Shown here: one piece after another, positions 1 through 10,369 of the stretch
How the letters are laid out: each line of letters starts with the position of its first letter
Numbering within the stretch: the first letter of the stretch is position 1
The notes under the pieces: model-generated
The model's input: the letters and a program-made list of their open reading frames with translations, nothing else
What the model was told of the DNA's origin: nothing
Database searches by the model: none
Assembly (NCBI RefSeq): GCF_045984285.3
Contig: NZ_JBJQIK030000002.1
Span: 124,001-188,000, forward strand
DNA length: 64,000 nt
Direction: 5' to 3'
DNA from: Rugamonas sp045984285
GTDB lineage: Bacteria; Pseudomonadota; Gammaproteobacteria; Burkholderiales; Burkholderiaceae_D
Position numbers and translations under genes: made by a program

Positions 1-217
1 GATGCCAGCTTTTCGGTGCGATGAAGTTGTGGCTGTTCCCCACACGCCAGACAGGCACCACGGTGCCTGCCAGGCCGGCGAATTTGGCGGCTTCCTGCAA
101 CATGACCATGGTCGCCTGCTGCGCTTCCGGGTCCTGGTCGCCGAATTCGGTATCGAGCGGCACGATAATCAGATCCACACCCTGCTCGCGGATGTGGGCG
201 ATTTCAAACTGTTGCAT
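1..217 (-). CDS. Hypothetical protein, C-terminus beyond window edge
   Basis: The first 72 codons are visible. The frame runs off the left edge of the window without a stop. The start ATG at 217 is preceded by a GAGGAAA ribosome binding site. The visible part begins MQQFEIAHIREQGVDLI and contains an acidic stretch (DTEFGDQDPEAQ) and a VVPVWRVGNSHNF segment. There is no signal peptide or membrane segment in this part. I do not recognise the family. The gene diverges from the phosphoesterase at 302, so the 84 bases between them should hold both promoters. Confidence 0.7.
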   Translation of the reverse strand, partial: MQQFEIAHIREQGVDLIIVPLDTEFGDQDPEAQQATMVMLQEAAKFAGLAGTVVPVWRVGNSHNFIAPKSWH

Positions 218-301
218 GAGTTTCCTCGGTGTTAATGTAACTGACATCTCGGCAAGACATATTTTATTCTAACAACTTATTTGAAAAAAGTAATAAAGCT
301 T

Positions 302-1042
302 ATGAGAATTGCAGCGATTTCCGACATCCACGGCAACCTGCTCGCTCTGGAGGCGGTGCTGGCCGATATCGCGCAGCGTGGCGCGGATGTCACGGTCAAC
401 CTGGGCGACATCCTGTCCGGACCTTTGCAGCCGGCGGCCACGGCCGACCGCCTGATGCCGCTGGACATGCCGACCATCGCCGGCAACCACGAACGCCAGG
501 TTCTGACGCATGCGCTGGAACGCATGGGCGAATCCGACCGCTACGCTTACGACCACATCAGCGAGCTGCACCGGGCCTGGCTGCACAGCCTGCCGTCCAC
601 GCTGCGGCTGGCGCCGGATGTGCTGCTGGTGCACGGCACGCCGTCGACGGACCTGGTGTACTGGCTGGAGTCGGTGGATGCGGACGGCCAGCGTCCGGCC
701 AGTTATGCGGAAGTGGTGGAGCGGGCGGGGGATGTGCAGGCCTCGCTGATCCTGTGCGGGCACACGCATGTGCCGCGCAGCGTGCTGCTGGATGACGGGC
801 GGCTCATTGTGAATCCGGGCAGCGTGGGACTGCAGGCATATGAGGACGTACACCCGCATCCGCACCGGGCCGAGAACGGCACGCCGCATGCGCGCTATGC
901 GATGCTGGAGCGGCGCGGCAGTGCGTGGCTGATTGAGCAGATTGCGGTGCCCTATGACTGGCATGCCGCCAGCGCCATGGCTGCCGCGAACGGCCGCCCG
1001 GACTGGGCGCACGCCCTGGCCACCGGCCGTATGCCGGCTTAG
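302..1042 (+). CDS. Calcineurin-type metallophosphoesterase
   Basis: A 246-residue cytosolic enzyme of the calcineurin-like phosphoesterase superfamily, closest in layout to the YfcE/MJ0936 group of small phosphodiesterases. All metal-ligand blocks are present: D8-x-H10 (SDIHGN), G35-D36, GNHE at 61-64, VHGTP with H111, and GHTH at 153-156. The family binds two metal ions and cleaves phosphoester bonds; the substrate cannot be told from sequence. ATG 302 is preferred over an upstream in-frame TTG at 281 because the fold begins directly with MRIAAISDIHG. The stop overlaps the stop of the convergent gene by 4 bases. Family assignment is firm, substrate unknown. Confidence 0.9.
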   Translation: MRIAAISDIHGNLLALEAVLADIAQRGADVTVNLGDILSGPLQPAATADRLMPLDMPTIAGNHERQVLTHALERMGESDRYAYDHISELHRAWLHSLPSTLRLAPDVLLVHGTPSTDLVYWLESVDADGQRPASYAEVVERAGDVQASLILCGHTHVPRSVLLDDGRLIVNPGSVGLQAYEDVHPHPHRAENGTPHARYAMLERRGSAWLIEQIAVPYDWHAASAMAAANGRPDWAHALATGRMPA

Positions 1043-1692
1043 AACAGACTGCCCTGCCTGATCAGGATGGCCAACACGGCCAGCGTATTTGTGACCAGCA
1101 GGCCCATGCCCCAGCGCATGTCAGTGCGCAGAGCCTGCATTTCCGCGCGCAATGATGCCGCTACGCCATCCAGCTTTGCATCCAGTCGGTCTACCTTCGC
1201 GTCCAGTCGGTCAACCTTCGCGTCCAGCCGGTCTACTTTGCCTTCCAGCCGGTCTACCTTGCCTTCCAGCCGGTCTATCTTGCCTTCCAGCCGGTCTATC
1301 TTGCCTTCCAGCCGGTCAAGCCTGGCTTCGATCCGGTCCATGCGGTCTTCCAGTACCGAAAGCCGCAATTCAATCCCGGCGAAGCGAGCCTGGAACTCGG
1401 CCCGCATCAGCGCGAATTGCTGCGCCATCTCCTGGCGCAGATCTTGCCGCAAGCCAGTCAGTTCATGCCGGAAGGCGGCGAGCTCGGTGCGGAACCTCTG
1501 CTCCGATACGTCGAGCGCTTGATGGACGCGCAGCTCAAGGGATTGCATGTCCTTGCTCAATCCTTCTACCGAACGTTCAAGCGAACTCAGGGCCCGGATG
1601 ACGGCTTCCACAGTTGCCTCCAACCGCGCGATGCGGCTAACCAAATCATCTTCTTCTTCGTGTGGAAGGGTGTCAAGCGGCGTACTGCTCAT
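1039..1692 (-). CDS. Coiled-coil protein with C-terminal membrane anchor
   Basis: A 217-residue protein that is almost entirely heptad coiled coil, followed by one membrane segment near residues 193-210 (GMGLLVTNTLAVLAILI) and a short tail. Residues about 122-180 are a near-perfect seven-residue repeat of the type DRLEGKV/DRLDAKV, encoded by 21-base tandem repeats. ATG 1692 follows an AAGGAG ribosome binding site. The layout (long coiled coil, LRTDMRW, one TM) resembles the DUF1640/CCDC90-like group of bacterial coiled-coil membrane proteins, but I cannot assign a function. A smaller protein with the same C-terminal architecture is encoded at 5867-6133. An oligomeric membrane scaffold is inference only. 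Confidence 0.85.
   Translation of the reverse strand: MSSTPLDTLPHEEEDDLVSRIARLEATVEAVIRALSSLERSVEGLSKDMQSLELRVHQALDVSEQRFRTELAAFRHELTGLRQDLRQEMAQQFALMRAEFQARFAGIELRLSVLEDRMDRIEARLDRLEGKIDRLEGKIDRLEGKVDRLEGKVDRLDAKVDRLDAKVDRLDAKLDGVAASLRAEMQALRTDMRWGMGLLVTNTLAVLAILIRQGSLF
1182..1328 (-). repeat. Seven 21-bp tandem repeats inside a coiled-coil gene
   Basis: Seven consecutive 21-base units start at 1182, 1203, 1224, 1245, 1266, 1287 and 1308. Each encodes one heptad (K-[VI]-D-R-L-[ED]-[GA]). A further degenerate unit follows at 1329. Units 5 and 6 are identical, and the others differ at a few positions that mostly preserve the heptad. Because each unit is exactly seven codons, gain or loss of units would keep the frame and only lengthen or shorten the coil. 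Confidence 0.9.
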
Positions 1693-1794
1693 GGTGGCTC
1701 CTTGTGTCTTTGCGTCGACTATGCCCCATCACGGGCGGAGACAAATTGCGCGGGCTCAGGCACACTTGGACATCACGACAGAAAAGGAGACGGT

Positions 1795-2574
1795 ATGCGC
1801 ACAGCGTTTCTGATGGCACTGGCATTGATGGCGCAACAGGCGATGGCGGCGGATGACGACGAGATCGTGACGGACCGCCCGGACTTTGTCGAATCGAGCA
1901 ATGTGGTTGGCAAGGGCCGCCTGCAGCTTGAGACCAGCGTGGCGCTGGAGCGCAACCGCAATGCCGGCGCGCGCGAGCGCAGCGTGCTCACGCCGGCCCT
2001 GCTGCGCGTGGGCGTCAGCGATACGCTGGAGCTGCGCGCCGAAACGGACGGCCGCCTGCGCTACCGCAGCGACGGGCCGGACGGCGCGCTGCGGCAGAGC
2101 GGCTATACGGATACCGCCATCGGCCTGAAATGGCACGCGCGGGACGAGGAGGGCAGCATGCCCTCCATCGGCTTCCTGCTGCACGCCGACCTCGCTTCCG
2201 GCAGCCGCGCCTTCCGTGGCCAGGGCGTGCGTCCCTCGCTGCGCATGGCAGCGGAATGGGAGCTGCCGAACGACTACTCGCTGGGCATCATGCCCGGTGT
2301 GATCCGCGATCGCAATGAACAGGGCGAGCATGCCGTCAACGGCATCTTCGGCATCGTGCTCGGCAAATCCTGGACCGAGCGTTTCCGCACCTTCGTCGAA
2401 CTCTCCGCGCCGCAGATCGCACGCGGCAAGAACGGCGGCACCCAGGCCACGTTCGATGTGGGCGGCGCCTGGCTGCTGAGCCGCAATTGCCAGGTCGACC
2501 TGGCCTATTCCCGTGGGCTCACCCGCGAAACACCAGACCATTATGTGACGATAGGCTTCTCCTATAAGTTATAG
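1795..2574 (+). CDS. Exported outer-membrane-type protein, phenol MetA-like family
   Basis: A 259-residue protein with a clear signal peptide (MRTAFLMALALMAQQAMA, cleavage about residue 19). The mature part starts with a TDRPDFVESS block, typical of the putative phenol-degradation MetA/transporter family (PF13557), whose members are predicted outer-membrane beta-barrels. Alternating hydrophobic strands and the terminal aromatic segment FSYKL agree with a barrel. ATG 1795 follows AAAAGGAG; upstream in-frame codons are rejected because they run through the convergent neighbour. The stop codon lies inside the OxyR-like site of katA. The substrate is unknown and the MetA name should not be read as evidence for phenol metabolism. 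Confidence 0.75.
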   Translation: MRTAFLMALALMAQQAMAADDDEIVTDRPDFVESSNVVGKGRLQLETSVALERNRNAGARERSVLTPALLRVGVSDTLELRAETDGRLRYRSDGPDGALRQSGYTDTAIGLKWHARDEEGSMPSIGFLLHADLASGSRAFRGQGVRPSLRMAAEWELPNDYSLGIMPGVIRDRNEQGEHAVNGIFGIVLGKSWTERFRTFVELSAPQIARGKNGGTQATFDVGGAWLLSRNCQVDLAYSRGLTRETPDHYVTIGFSYKL

Positions 2575-2636
2575 TTTTTGGCTATTCGAATGATTTAATT
2601 AATTACCTTTATTAATTAATGCCTCCTCCGTAGAAT
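2571..2636 (+). promoter_or_regulatory. katA control region with OxyR-like half site and AT-rich palindrome
   Basis: ATAG-N7-CTAT at 2571-2585 matches the consensus OxyR half site exactly; the expected second half site downstream is poor. It is followed at 2595-2619 by a perfect 9-bp inverted repeat (TTAATTAAT, 7-base spacer, ATTAATTAA). A possible sigma-70 promoter is TTTATT (2608-2613), 17 bases, TAGAAT (2631-2636). The katA ATG is at 2669. The motifs are seen; control by OxyR is inferred from what is known of catalases. Confidence 0.5.
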
Positions 2637-2668
2637 GAGCAGCACGTTCAAACACAGAGGAGAGCAAC

Positions 2669-4132
2669 ATGACCCAGCCGCCTATCACCACCGCATCCGG
2701 CATTCCCGTCGCGGACGACCAGAATTCCGCCAGTGCCGGCTCCCGTGGCCCGCTGCTCCTGCAGGACTTTCACCTGATCGAAAAGCTGCAGCACTTCAAC
2801 CGCGAACGGATTCCGGAGCGCGTGGTGCACGCCAAGGGCTCGGGCGCTTACGGCACATTCACCGTCACGCACGACATCACGCGCTACACCAAGGCCAAGC
2901 TGTTTTCGCAGGTCGGCAAGCAAACCGAAACCTTCATCCGCTTCTCCACCGTGGGCGGAGAAAAGGGCAGCGCCGATACCGAGCGCGATCCGCGCGGCTT
3001 CGCGGCTCGCTTCTATACCGAGGAAGGCAACTGGGACCTGGTCGGCAACAACACGCCGATGTTCTTCATCAAGGACGGCATCAAGTTCCCGGACTTCATC
3101 CACACCCAGAAGCGCTGCCCGCGCACCAACCTGAAATCGCCGACCATGATGTTCGACTTCTGGAGCAAGGCGCCGGAGAGCCTGCACCAGGTGACGATGC
3201 TGTTCAGCGACCGCGGCACGCCGGACGGCTACCGCCATATGGACGGTTTCGGCAGCCACACCTACAGCCTGATCAACGCGGCGGGCGAGCGCGTCTACGT
3301 GAAGTGGCACTTCAAGACCCAGCAGGGCATCCGCAACCTGAGCGCGGCGGACGCCGTGCGCATTGCCGGCGAAGACCCGGACTACGCCCAGCGCGATTTG
3401 GTGAATGCCATCGACAGCGGCGACTTCCCGCGCTGGAATGTGATGCTGCAGGTAGCCACCGAGCAGCAGCTGGCGGACTGGGAAGCGCGCACCGGCTGGA
3501 ATCCCTTCGACCTCACCAAGGTGTGGCCGCACGGCGACTTCCCGCTGATTCCCGTGGGCGTGTTCGAGTTGAACCGCAACGCGGCCAACTACCACGCCGA
3601 GGTGGAGCAGGCCGCGCTGTCGCCCGCCAACATCGTGCCCGGCATGGGCTACTCGCCGGACAAGATGCTGCAGGCCCGCCTGTTCGCCTACCACGACGCG
3701 CAGCTGTACCGCGTGGGCACCAACCACCAGCACCTGCCGGTGAATGCGGCGCGCTGCCCGGTGCATAACCACCAGCGCGACGGCGCCATGGCAATCAATA
3801 ACGGCGGTTCGGCGCAGAACTACGGCACGGTGGAAGCCGGCGGCGCCAGGCCGCAGGGCCTGGGCCACGGGGAACCGGCGCTGGCGCTGCAAGGCGGCGC
3901 CGCGCGCTACGACGGCCGCGGCGTGGAAGACGACTACACCCAGGCCGGCAACCTGTTCCGCCTGCTGCCCGCGCAGGAAAAACAGAACCTGTTCGACAAC
4001 CTGGCAGGCCCGATGAGCCAGGTCAGCGACGAAATCATCCTGCGCCAGCTGGGCCATTTCGACAAGGCCGATCCGGCCTACGGCGCCGGGGTGCGCGCCG
4101 CCCTGAAAGCGCGCGGCCGCAATATCGGCTGA
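2669..4132 (+). CDS. katA: Monofunctional haem catalase KatA
   Basis: Decomposes hydrogen peroxide to water and oxygen in the cytosol. The 487-residue length fits the small-subunit (clade 3) catalases. The catalytic His is H54 in RVVHAKGSGAYGTF, the catalytic Asn lies in GNNTPMFFIKDG (about 127), and the proximal haem Tyr is Y341 in RLFAYHDAQLYRVG. ATG 2669 follows an AGAGGAGAG ribosome binding site. The gene stands alone, with an OxyR-like site directly upstream and no ankyrin-type or Dps partner next to it. An inverted repeat follows the stop. Assignment is secure; the symbol follows common use for this clade. Confidence 0.97.
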   Translation: MTQPPITTASGIPVADDQNSASAGSRGPLLLQDFHLIEKLQHFNRERIPERVVHAKGSGAYGTFTVTHDITRYTKAKLFSQVGKQTETFIRFSTVGGEKGSADTERDPRGFAARFYTEEGNWDLVGNNTPMFFIKDGIKFPDFIHTQKRCPRTNLKSPTMMFDFWSKAPESLHQVTMLFSDRGTPDGYRHMDGFGSHTYSLINAAGERVYVKWHFKTQQGIRNLSAADAVRIAGEDPDYAQRDLVNAIDSGDFPRWNVMLQVATEQQLADWEARTGWNPFDLTKVWPHGDFPLIPVGVFELNRNAANYHAEVEQAALSPANIVPGMGYSPDKMLQARLFAYHDAQLYRVGTNHQHLPVNAARCPVHNHQRDGAMAINNGGSAQNYGTVEAGGARPQGLGHGEPALALQGGAARYDGRGVEDDYTQAGNLFRLLPAQEKQNLFDNLAGPMSQVSDEIILRQLGHFDKADPAYGAGVRAALKARGRNIG

Positions 4133-4137
4133 TGCGC

Positions 4138-4198
4138 GCAATGCCCGCCTGTCCTTTTTGCATAAACCCGGCAAAGCGAGGACAATAGCGGGCATTGC
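4138..4198. repeat. Long imperfect inverted repeat after katA
   Basis: An 11-bp arm GCAATGCCCGC at 4138-4148 pairs with GCGGGCATTGC at 4188-4198, and an inner pair GTCCT (4151-4155)/AGGAC (4179-4183) extends the hairpin. There is no T-tract on the plus side, so a standard intrinsic terminator is unlikely. It may fold in the katA 3' end or in the leader of the carboxypeptidase at 4224. Confidence 0.5.
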
Positions 4199-4223
4199 AA
4201 TTTTCCTGGAGCGGGAACCCACA

Positions 4224-5348
4224 ATGCCAATCAAAATCAGCCAGAACTTCGACTCGGGATCCATCGTAGTGGTGAGCGCGGAAAACGCCGCCAACGTCGA
4301 ACTGAAACTGCGTGACGATTCGCACGCCGACATCCGCCAGTGGTTCCACTTCCGCGTGCAGGGCGCACGTGGCCAGGCGCTGCACATGAATTTCCTGAAT
4401 GCGGGCGAAGCCACCTACGCGCAGGGCTACGAGGACTACAACGCCGTGGCCAGCTATGACGGCGAGAACTGGTTCCGCGTGCCGACCTCCTTCGACGGCA
4501 AGGTAATGACCATCCGCCACACGCCGGAGCTGGACAGCTGCTACTACGCCTACTTCGAGCCCTACTCGTGGGAGCGCCACCTGCGCCTGCTGGGCGAAGT
4601 GGCCGAGCACCCGAACGCGCGCGTGCTCGATATCGGATCGAGCGTGGATGGCCGCGACATGAACCTGGTGGTGATCGGCAAGCCCGACGCGGAAAAGAAA
4701 ATCTGGTTCATCGCGCGCCAGCATCCGGGCGAGTCCATGGCCGAGTGGTTCATCGAAGGCCTGATCGATGCGCTGCTGGACGAAGCGAATCCGATCACGC
4801 GCAAGCTGCTGCAGCGCTGCGTGTTCTACATCGTGCCGAACATGAATCCGGACGGCTCGGTGCGCGGCAACCTGCGCACCAACGCGGCCGGCGCGAACCT
4901 GAACCGCGAGTGGATGACGCCGACCCTGGAGCGTTCGCCGGAAGTGCTGTGCGTGAAGCAGAAGATGCATGAAACGGGCATCGACATGTTCTTCGACATC
5001 CACGGCGACGAGAACCTGCCGTACAACTTCGTGGCCGGCAATGAGATGCTGGAGAACTTCACGCCGGAACGCATGGCGGCGCAGAAGGCCTTCATCGAGC
5101 GCTACAAGGCCGCCAGCCCGGACTTCCAGGATGCGGTGGGCTACCCGGTCAGCAAGTACAAGGAAGACATGCTGACGCTGGCCTCCAAGTACGTGGGCCA
5201 CCACTTCGGCGTGCTGTCGCTGACGCTGGAAATGCCGTTCAAGGAAAACGCCGACCTGCCGGTGCCCACCGTGGGCTGGAACGGCGCGCGCAGCGCAGCC
5301 CTGGGCGCGGCCATCCTGCAGCCTGTCCTGCTGTCGCTGGACGACTGA
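4224..5348 (+). CDS. M14-family zinc carboxypeptidase, cytosolic type
   Basis: A 374-residue protein with an N-terminal beta-sandwich-like domain (about 1-120) followed by an M14 zinc carboxypeptidase domain, the order seen in the cytosolic carboxypeptidase (CCP-like) group. Zinc ligands are H167 and E170 in RQHPGES and H260 in FFDIHGDEN; the catalytic Glu is E336 in TLEMPF. There is no signal peptide, so it acts in the cytosol. Bacterial members have poorly known substrates; side-chain or C-terminal deglutamylation is only an analogy from eukaryotic members. Its stop overlaps the ATG of the CYTH gene by one base (TGATG), so the two are translationally coupled. Confidence 0.9.
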   Translation: MPIKISQNFDSGSIVVVSAENAANVELKLRDDSHADIRQWFHFRVQGARGQALHMNFLNAGEATYAQGYEDYNAVASYDGENWFRVPTSFDGKVMTIRHTPELDSCYYAYFEPYSWERHLRLLGEVAEHPNARVLDIGSSVDGRDMNLVVIGKPDAEKKIWFIARQHPGESMAEWFIEGLIDALLDEANPITRKLLQRCVFYIVPNMNPDGSVRGNLRTNAAGANLNREWMTPTLERSPEVLCVKQKMHETGIDMFFDIHGDENLPYNFVAGNEMLENFTPERMAAQKAFIERYKAASPDFQDAVGYPVSKYKEDMLTLASKYVGHHFGVLSLTLEMPFKENADLPVPTVGWNGARSAALGAAILQPVLLSLDD

Positions 5349-5812
5349 TGGGCGTCGAGATCGAGCGCAAATTCCTCGTCAGCGGGGACGGCTGGCTGCA
5401 GCTGGGCGAGCCGGTCCTGCTGCGGCAGGGCTACCTGTCCTCGCATCCCGAACGCGTGGTGCGTGTGCGGATCGAGGGCGAGCGTGCGCTCATGACCATC
5501 AAGAGCAAGGCCACCGGCATCAGCCGCGGCGAGTGGGAGTATGACTTGCCGATGGCGGATGCGGTGGAGTTCCTCGACCGGCTGTGCGAGCAGCCCATCA
5601 TCGAGAAATACCGCCGCCGCATTCCCTTCGGCGGCTTCGTGTGGGAAGTGGATGAGTTCCTCGGCGTGAATGCCGGCCTGGTCGTCGCCGAGATCGAGCT
5701 GCCTTCGGAAGACACAGTCTTCGACAAGCCAGACTGGATCGGCGCCGATGTCAGCGACGACGCCCGCTACCTGAACTCCAATCTGATCAAACACCCATAT
5801 TCCGCATGGTGA
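5348..5812 (+). CDS. CYTH-domain protein, probable triphosphatase
   Basis: A 154-residue single-domain CYTH (adenylate cyclase CyaB/thiamine triphosphatase) protein. The family signature E-x-E-x-K is at residues 4-8 (EIERKFLV), and basic and acidic residues needed for the triphosphate tunnel recur (RVRIEGERALMTIKSK, EKYRRRIPF, EVDEF, VVAEIELPSED). Stand-alone bacterial CYTH proteins such as NeuTTM usually hydrolyse inorganic tripolyphosphate; that activity is inferred here. Translation is coupled to the preceding carboxypeptidase through a one-base overlap. No CHAD domain is attached. Confidence 0.88.
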   Translation: MGVEIERKFLVSGDGWLQLGEPVLLRQGYLSSHPERVVRVRIEGERALMTIKSKATGISRGEWEYDLPMADAVEFLDRLCEQPIIEKYRRRIPFGGFVWEVDEFLGVNAGLVVAEIELPSEDTVFDKPDWIGADVSDDARYLNSNLIKHPYSAW

Positions 5813-5866
5813 GCTGAGTCAATCGTGCGCGCTTGTCCTCGCGCGCGATTGGACTATGCTGGTGGT

Positions 5867-6133
5867 ATGGACTCCGACATTCCAACCCGTCTCGCTCACA
5901 TTGAAGCCATCTTGCCGACGCTGGCAACCAAGGCCGACATAGAGGCCTTGCGCGCCGACGTGGCGCGCTGGACGCTGGCCACCGTGATTGGCTTGTTCAT
6001 CGGTTTTTCCGGCTTGTTCGTCGCCATGGGCAACCTTTACATGAAGCCGCCTGCGGTCGAGAAGCCGACCGGCAGTACTGAGCCACCTATCGTTATCGTG
6101 ATCCCGACAGAATCGCTGCGCCAGAAAGAATAA
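5867..6133 (+). CDS. Small coiled-coil membrane protein
   Basis: An 88-residue protein: a short amphipathic N-terminus (LAHIEAILPTLATKADIEALRADVARW), one membrane segment (about residues 37-58, TLATVIGLFIGFSGLFVAMG) and a polar proline-rich tail. The LRxDxxRW-TM arrangement parallels the C-terminus of the long coiled-coil protein at 1039-1692, so the two may be related. ATG 5867 is chosen over an upstream GTG at 5825, although neither has a strong ribosome binding site. A strong bidirectional terminator begins at the stop codon. Function unknown. Confidence 0.75.
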   Translation: MDSDIPTRLAHIEAILPTLATKADIEALRADVARWTLATVIGLFIGFSGLFVAMGNLYMKPPAVEKPTGSTEPPIVIVIPTESLRQKE

Positions 6134-6159
6134 AGCCTCGCTGTGCGAGGCTTTATTTT
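6129..6159. terminator. Bidirectional intrinsic terminator
   Basis: A perfect 13-bp stem (6129-6141 with 6145-6157) with a 3-base TGT loop, core GCCTCGC/GCGAGGC, flanked by A-runs on one side and T-runs on the other. It sits between the convergent genes ending at 6133 and 6159 and can serve both. Confidence 0.9.
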
Positions 6160-7424
6160 CAATGGAAGTGCTCGGTACCGGTGGGGGCGTCGGCCGGCAT
6201 TTCGGCGTGGACCAGTTCTCCGGCCGGATCGGCGAACAGCGGCGCGCCGCAGTCGTCGCAGTACTCGGCCACGTAGCGTTCACCCAGCTTTTTCACCATC
6301 GTTACGCCGGCAGCGCTCAGGTGCTCGACAATCTCTTCGACCGGCGTGCGCGGCTGCAGCAGCTCGGCCAGTCCGCCAGCCAGCGGACCTTCCGGCGGTG
6401 TGCCTTCCTCGTCTTCCTGGCCGTACAGCGGCCACACCACGCCATACACCACGTCGGTCTCCGCGCGGCGCGTGAAGGCCACGCGGTATTCGTCGATCTG
6501 GCCGTCGGCCGATTCTTCGCCGAAGCCCGCGATCACGGCGCGCAGCTCGGCCGGCTCGCAGTCCAGCGAATGGGTGAGGTAGTGCACGGCGGCACGGATC
6601 GAGATCGGGCGGATCTGCTTGTCTGCTTCGCGGCAGGCCATGTAATAAGCCTCCGGCAGCAGCAGCTCGATGCCGCAGCCGGGCAGCAGGCGCGACACGG
6701 TCGGCATGGCCTGGTTGCGCCACTGCTCCAGCGCCAGGCGGCGTTCCTCGGCCTGGTGCAGCTGCGCGGCAGGCATCTGCCAGCGGAACATCGGGCCGCC
6801 GGCAGGCGCGACCACGGCCGCCACCAGGTAGCGTGTATCGGCCAGGAAGGGCGCGGTGTCGGGCGCTTTCGCGTCCGTTTTCACGGCCACGCCTTTCAGC
6901 GCGGCCTGCGCCAGCTTGTGGGTCTTGGTGTAAGCCTCGGCGTGCGTGCGCGGCAGCTGGTCGATGGAGAACAGCATCGAGGACATGGCCATATGCGTGT
7001 TATCGGCCAGCAGGTGGGCCGAGAAGTGCGCGGACAGCGTGTTCAGGATGTCGGACGGGATCTGCCCGGAAGCGATGGAGAAGCGCGTCCACGCCAGGAT
7101 GGGCGCGGCCACCAGCAGCACGTCGTACTGTTCCGCGCCGTTCGGGCCGTCCACCGTGATGGTGTCCGATTCGCTGACGGCTTCAACGCTGTCCATCAGG
7201 ATGTCGTAGGCGTTCAGGTCCAGGCTGAAGAGGGCGTTCAGGGCCCCGTCCACGGTGTCCTGGTGGCCGGTTTTCAGCAGTTTCTGCAGCTGCAGGTCGA
7301 GTGCGCGCTCCCAGCTGCGCTCTTCGATACGGCTGGAGGCCTGGCCCAGTGCCTGGGCAAGAGTGAGAAGGCGCTGGCTGTCGGCGGATAACTTATGGGA
7401 TGAATCTTTGGATGGGCGACGCAT
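6159..7424 (-). CDS. DUF2863-type protein
   Basis: A 421-residue cytosolic protein that matches, by recall, the DUF2863 family of Burkholderiales. The N-terminal region is helical (LSADSQRLLTLAQALGQ and following). The middle has a hydrophobic alpha/beta pattern around VLLVAAPILAWTRFSIASG. The C-terminus carries a CxxC knuckle (YCDDCGAPLF) near residue 395, which could bind zinc. There is no signal peptide. It is a single-gene unit bounded by terminators on both sides. No function is known for the family and I do not propose one. Confidence 0.8.
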   Translation of the reverse strand: MRRPSKDSSHKLSADSQRLLTLAQALGQASSRIEERSWERALDLQLQKLLKTGHQDTVDGALNALFSLDLNAYDILMDSVEAVSESDTITVDGPNGAEQYDVLLVAAPILAWTRFSIASGQIPSDILNTLSAHFSAHLLADNTHMAMSSMLFSIDQLPRTHAEAYTKTHKLAQAALKGVAVKTDAKAPDTAPFLADTRYLVAAVVAPAGGPMFRWQMPAAQLHQAEERRLALEQWRNQAMPTVSRLLPGCGIELLLPEAYYMACREADKQIRPISIRAAVHYLTHSLDCEPAELRAVIAGFGEESADGQIDEYRVAFTRRAETDVVYGVVWPLYGQEDEEGTPPEGPLAGGLAELLQPRTPVEEIVEHLSAAGVTMVKKLGERYVAEYCDDCGAPLFADPAGELVHAEMPADAPTGTEHFH

Positions 7425-7501
7425 AGCGCTTACTGTTCTCAGTCAAAAAAAATTGCAATTACACGTATTGTAGATGATTCGGCAAGTGGGGTCGCTTCCA
7501 A

Positions 7502-7530
7502 TAAAAAACGCCGGGTGAACCCGGCGTTTT
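7502..7530 (-). terminator. Intrinsic terminator downstream of acnA
   Basis: A 12-bp stem AAAACGCCGGGT (7505-7516) with ACCCGGCGTTTT (7519-7530). Read on the minus strand it ends in a run of six T. It lies between the acnA stop and the next minus-strand gene, separated from acnA by the REP-like element. Confidence 0.85.
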
Positions 7531-7532
7531 GG

Positions 7533-7604
7533 GTCGTCCCCGCGCAGGCGGGGACCCAGGAGTGCAATGGCACACTTCTGGATTGCCGCCTGCGCGGCAA
7601 CGAT
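7533..7604. repeat. REP/BIME-like paired hairpin, copy 1
   Basis: Two inverted copies of one unit: GTCGTCCCCGCGCAGGCGGG at the left and, on the opposite strand, TCGTTGCCGCGCAGGCGGCA at the right. Each forms its own hairpin. The bases that differ between the halves change in pairs, so both stems stay intact. It lies just after the acnA stop codon. Related elements are at 22332, 29471 and 36392. Confidence 0.75.
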
Positions 7605-7605
7605 A

Positions 7606-10314
<2,709 letters not shown>

Positions 10315-10369
10315 GACCTCTCCTTCAGGTGGGTATCGTCTGTTATTGATGTAAAGCTTGGTACTGCAT

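Noticed and set aside
1182..1328. Regular short repeats resembling a CRISPR array
   Set aside because: Units are contiguous 21-mers without spacers, lie in a coding frame and encode heptads; no cas genes are present.
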